From assembly GCA_028692275.1 (NCBI GenBank), contig JAQUXR010000001.1, positions 186,001 to 250,000 on the forward strand: 64,000 nucleotides of DNA, written 5' to 3'. The number at the start of each line of letters is the position of its first letter. The first letter of the stretch is position 1. Under the pieces are notes generated by a model. The model was given only the letters and a program-made list of their open reading frames with translations, did no database searches and was not told the origin of the DNA. Of this stretch, positions 61,704 through 64,000 are shown piece by piece. This stretch comes from Frisingicoccus sp009929615 (GTDB lineage: Bacteria; Bacillota; Clostridia; Lachnospirales; Lachnospiraceae). A program made the position numbers and the translations under genes.

Positions 61704-61747
61704 AAAAAAGGATATCTTCCAACCCCTCGTCAGAAAATATCCTTTTT
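61704..61747 (-). terminator. Terminator of the DUF1622 gene
   Basis: AAAAAAGGATAT and ATATCCTTTTT pair around a ~21-base loop; T-runs on either side let it work in both directions. Confidence 0.75.
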
Positions 61748-61783
61748 TATACTTACTATTCTCTCAGCCACTATGTACTCTTA

Positions 61784-62104
61784 TCAGTGTCCCGCCTTAC
61801 CGTTCTTGATTTCCCAATGAATGAGAATGGTTAACGCAACTCTTAATACAATAATGCCGCCGACTAATAATATCTCACTGACTTCACGAATGACAACCGT
61901 TCTAAGAATCTCGCCACCCAGTTTAAACTGAAGGGCCATCGCCATACCTTCTGCCAGTTTCAATCCTGCTTCCGGGTCTTTCTTAAGGAGATTATAAATT
62001 CCCTTAACACCTGCCCAAATCAGGATAAGAACACCCACAATTTCAAACATGAAGATTGCATATTCGACAACAATCTCCAAAACATGATGTAATAGTTCTA
62101 ACAT
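61784..62104 (-). CDS. DUF1622 family membrane protein
   Basis: 106 residues, three hydrophobic helices (IVVEYAIFMFEIVGVLILIWAGV; central GLKLAEGMAMALQFKLGGEILRTVV; ILLVGGIIVLRVALTILIHWEI). The RVALTILIHWEI end is the DUF1622 hallmark. Function unknown. Good GGAG site. Stand-alone gene. Confidence 0.85.
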   Translation of the reverse strand: MLELLHHVLEIVVEYAIFMFEIVGVLILIWAGVKGIYNLLKKDPEAGLKLAEGMAMALQFKLGGEILRTVVIREVSEILLVGGIIVLRVALTILIHWEIKNGKAGH

Positions 62105-62211
62105 AGACTTCTCCTTTCCCTCTTATAGTGCTATTTTAATATAAAAAGGTAGAGAAGTAAACTAAAAATTGTGTATTTTTACAACTTTCTAAAAAATACC
62201 ATCAATTAACT

Positions 62212-64000
62212 TTAAGCCAGCCCTTTTTCTTCAAGAAAATCATTAAGGCCTTTTTTATTTTCCTGTATATTCTTTGCCCGTTTCATAAACAAAAGAATCG
62301 TAAGTACTGTGAAAACAATTGCAATCGCTGCCAGCACAATAACGGACGTCCTAATACTCTCGCCCCCGCTAATCGTCGAACGGAAGGCATTGACCGTATA
62401 GGTAAATGGCAGCCACCGATGTATTTTAGCTACAAAACCGGCAGATATTTCTACCGGATAGGTTCCTGCTGAACCGGAAAGCTGAACGACCATAAATACA
62501 AGCATCAGGAAACTTCCAACTTTTCCAAAACATACCTCAAAGAAATAGACAATAGACATAAATGCAACGGATGTCAAACATGCAAAGGCAAGGGTCTTGC
62601 CCATTTCTGCCGGTGAAAATCCATCGCACACATGCAGAAGCCCTATCATAACGACTGCCATCAGAATTGCAAGCAGATAGGAAATGCTGGCCTTGCTTGC
62701 CCACCAGGAAAATCCTGATTTTAATTCACCTTCATATTTACTCAATGGGTACATGATACAGAAAGCGATACAGCCTACCCACAGTGCTACAGACATCATA
62801 TATGGTGCCATGGCATGACCATTATTTTCCACATAAGTTGCCTGTGTACCATTGGCCTCCACGGGAGCTGCAAACATATCATAAGTATCCGTATCTGCAG
62901 ACAAATCATTCACTTTTTTAGCGCCATCCGTCAATCCGGATTTCAAAGTTCTCGTACCCTTCTGTGCATCAAAAATACCTTCGCCCAGAGTTTCAGAACC
63001 TGCCGCCAGCTGGCCTGCGCCATCGCTGAGCTGCTGTGCTCCTCCGGATATCTGATTGCTGCCTGATAAAAGTGCATCACTGTTGGCTGTCAGCTGACTT
63101 GCACCTTCATAGAGCTGGGATGCACCACTTTGAAGGGCTCCTGAATTATTTGTAATGGTATCCAGACCACTCTTCAACTCCGAAACACCGCCTGTATAAC
63201 TATTGACACCGTTCTTTAAATCATTATCCACACCATACTGAACCTGACCAATACCGCCCTGCAAAGTCTGGGCACCCGGAATCAGTTGTTCCGTTAAGGC
63301 TGTGTTGACCCCTTGAATACCCGAATATAAGCTCGTAATTGCCTGTGAGCTTCCACCAAGTACAGTATCCGCATTGCTGTCCATTTCAGCTACTGTACTG
63401 ATACCATTGCTGAGTGCATCAGCTGCACCGGAAAGATTGGTCAATACTCCGCCTATTGCTGTCCCATTACTGCTTGCTCCACCGACTGCCGTTCCGGCAT
63501 CAGCTATATTGCCATCTGCATTTGTTATATTTGTATCTGCTGCACTTATATAACCTAAAGCTGTATTAACTGCTTCCTGCTGTTCAGGCGTTAAATCTCC
63601 TATACCCTGAAGTGCTGCTGTAGCCGCGCCAAGATTTCCCCCTGCTTCTCCAAGGTTTCCCCCTGCAAATGTCAGCTGGGACCCAGCTTCCGCCAAATTT
63701 GAGCCCAGAGCTGCGCCCTCAGCTTCAATATCGCCTGTACTTGGTACCGTAAGGCCGGACATAGCACTATAGAGCTGATGGATTCCTGATCTGTACTGTT
63801 CCAATCCACCTGTCAGACTATCAATTGTCCCCTGACTTACCTGGGAGAGCTGTCCATTAATGGTATCACTCATAGTCTGCAGTCCGGCTGTCAGTTCAGC
63901 ACTTCCGCCACTTACCTGAGACACCCCTGCCGATACCTTATTTACACCCTCGTTCAAGGCACCGCTGTTGTTATTCAAAGTTGCTGCACCCTGAGCCGCC
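62212..64000 (-). CDS. YhgE/Pip family membrane protein (partial, N-terminus beyond window)
   Basis: The frame remains open to the window edge (codons upstream of 63978 continue as ..AAQGAATLNNNSG), so the TTG at 63978 is internal and at least 596 residues are present. Residues visible first are long repeats with G/S/L spacing (SGGAQQLSDGAGQLAAGSETLGEG), predicted extracellular coiled coil, then six hydrophobic helices (MMSVALWVGCIAFCIMYPLSKYEG...). This is the C-terminal half of a YhgE/Pip or YueB-like protein, linked to phage infection, type VII secretion or membrane assembly in Firmicutes. Function of this one unknown. Confidence 0.88.
   Translation of the reverse strand, partial: AAQGAATLNNNSGALNEGVNKVSAGVSQVSGGSAELTAGLQTMSDTINGQLSQVSQGTIDSLTGGLEQYRSGIHQLYSAMSGLTVPSTGDIEAEGAALGSNLAEAGSQLTFAGGNLGEAGGNLGAATAALQGIGDLTPEQQEAVNTALGYISAADTNITNADGNIADAGTAVGGASSNGTAIGGVLTNLSGAADALSNGISTVAEMDSNADTVLGGSSQAITSLYSGIQGVNTALTEQLIPGAQTLQGGIGQVQYGVDNDLKNGVNSYTGGVSELKSGLDTITNNSGALQSGASQLYEGASQLTANSDALLSGSNQISGGAQQLSDGAGQLAAGSETLGEGIFDAQKGTRTLKSGLTDGAKKVNDLSADTDTYDMFAAPVEANGTQATYVENNGHAMAPYMMSVALWVGCIAFCIMYPLSKYEGELKSGFSWWASKASISYLLAILMAVVMIGLLHVCDGFSPAEMGKTLAFACLTSVAFMSIVYFFEVCFGKVGSFLMLVFMVVQLSGSAGTYPVEISAGFVAKIHRWLPFTYTVNAFRSTISGGESIRTSVIVLAAIAIVFTVLTILLFMKRAKNIQENKKGLNDFLEEKGLA

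Noticed and set aside
63900..64000. Start codon of the YhgE-like gene at 63978
   Set aside because: It is a TTG (Leu) inside a frame that remains open to the window end, so the gene is truncated by the window.
1..64000. Prophage, integrative element or insertion sequence
   Set aside because: No transposase, integrase, terminal repeats or structural phage genes were found; Hol-Tox and YhgE-like genes alone are not evidence of phage.

Overview
The window reads as chromosomal DNA of an anaerobic, spore-forming Clostridia bacterium, most likely Lachnospiraceae (inference). Evidence: spoIID/spoIIQ-type genes, [FeFe]-hydrogenase maturases (TM1266 family, hydE, hydG), a SigI/RsgI signalling locus, class B sortase, acetate kinase, dense short-spaced operons, strong AGGAGG ribosome sites and moderate-to-low GC. 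No rRNA, tRNA, CRISPR array, insertion sequence, integrase or phage structural gene was seen. Most genes are on the minus strand.

Layout. 1-7.5 kb (minus): end of a surface-polysaccharide/teichoic-type cluster: a priming sugar-phosphate transferase, three glycosyltransferases, the Wzm/TagG-like and Wzt/TagH-like exporter pair, and a secreted GH25 protein with DUF4214 repeats. 7.6-10.9 kb: recD2 and an mreB/mbl gene. 11-13.8 kb (plus): a two-gene unit, DUF6020 membrane protein plus polyprenyl-phosphate glycosyltransferase. 13.9-16.8 kb: copper module (CsoR box-promoter, csoR, copA with a fused CopZ-like tail). 16.9-28.3 kb: housekeeping and metabolic genes (glycosyltransferase, MFS transporter, NPP-type phosphodiesterase, two histidine phosphatases, rarA, phospholipase C-like protein, pfkA, trpS, ArsR regulator, glmM). 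28.4-32.1 kb: a TrhA/hemolysin III protein, a candidate type I toxin-antitoxin locus, thiD, cls and a GIY-YIG protein. 32.4-35.3 kb: spoIIQ-like, spoIID and ackA. 35.3-40 kb (plus): srtB, a manganese riboswitch with mntP, then sigI-rsgI and an RsgI-like acidic lipoprotein. 40-49 kb (minus): PsiE-like protein, Dus, MATE, aldo/keto reductase, a nicotinamidase-like hydrolase, an FtsX/ATPase transporter pair and a cytidylate kinase-like protein. 49-53.8 kb: a complete branched-chain amino-acid ABC transporter (livJ-H-M-G-F). 54-58.9 kb (plus): amidohydrolase, small HD hydrolase, then a leader RNA with terminator in front of the hydrogenase-maturase operon. 59-64 kb (minus): yaaA, cysteine hydrolase, tenI-like, larB, DUF1622, and the 3' end of a large YhgE/Pip protein cut by the window edge.

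The most noteworthy signals are: (1) the SigI locus, where sigI-rsgI and a separate acidic lipoprotein carrying an RsgI-like juxtamembrane domain share a promoter motif with identical spacing; (2) a 31-residue Hol-Tox-like peptide gene facing a convergent small RNA, with inverted-repeat leaders; (3) a copA whose C-terminal CopZ-like domain has its own perfect ribosome binding site inside the reading frame; (4) SpoIID and SpoIIQ homologues that both lack expected catalytic residues; (5) an unassigned leader RNA ahead of TM1266-hydE-hydG.

All functional calls come from reading motifs by eye; no database search was run.
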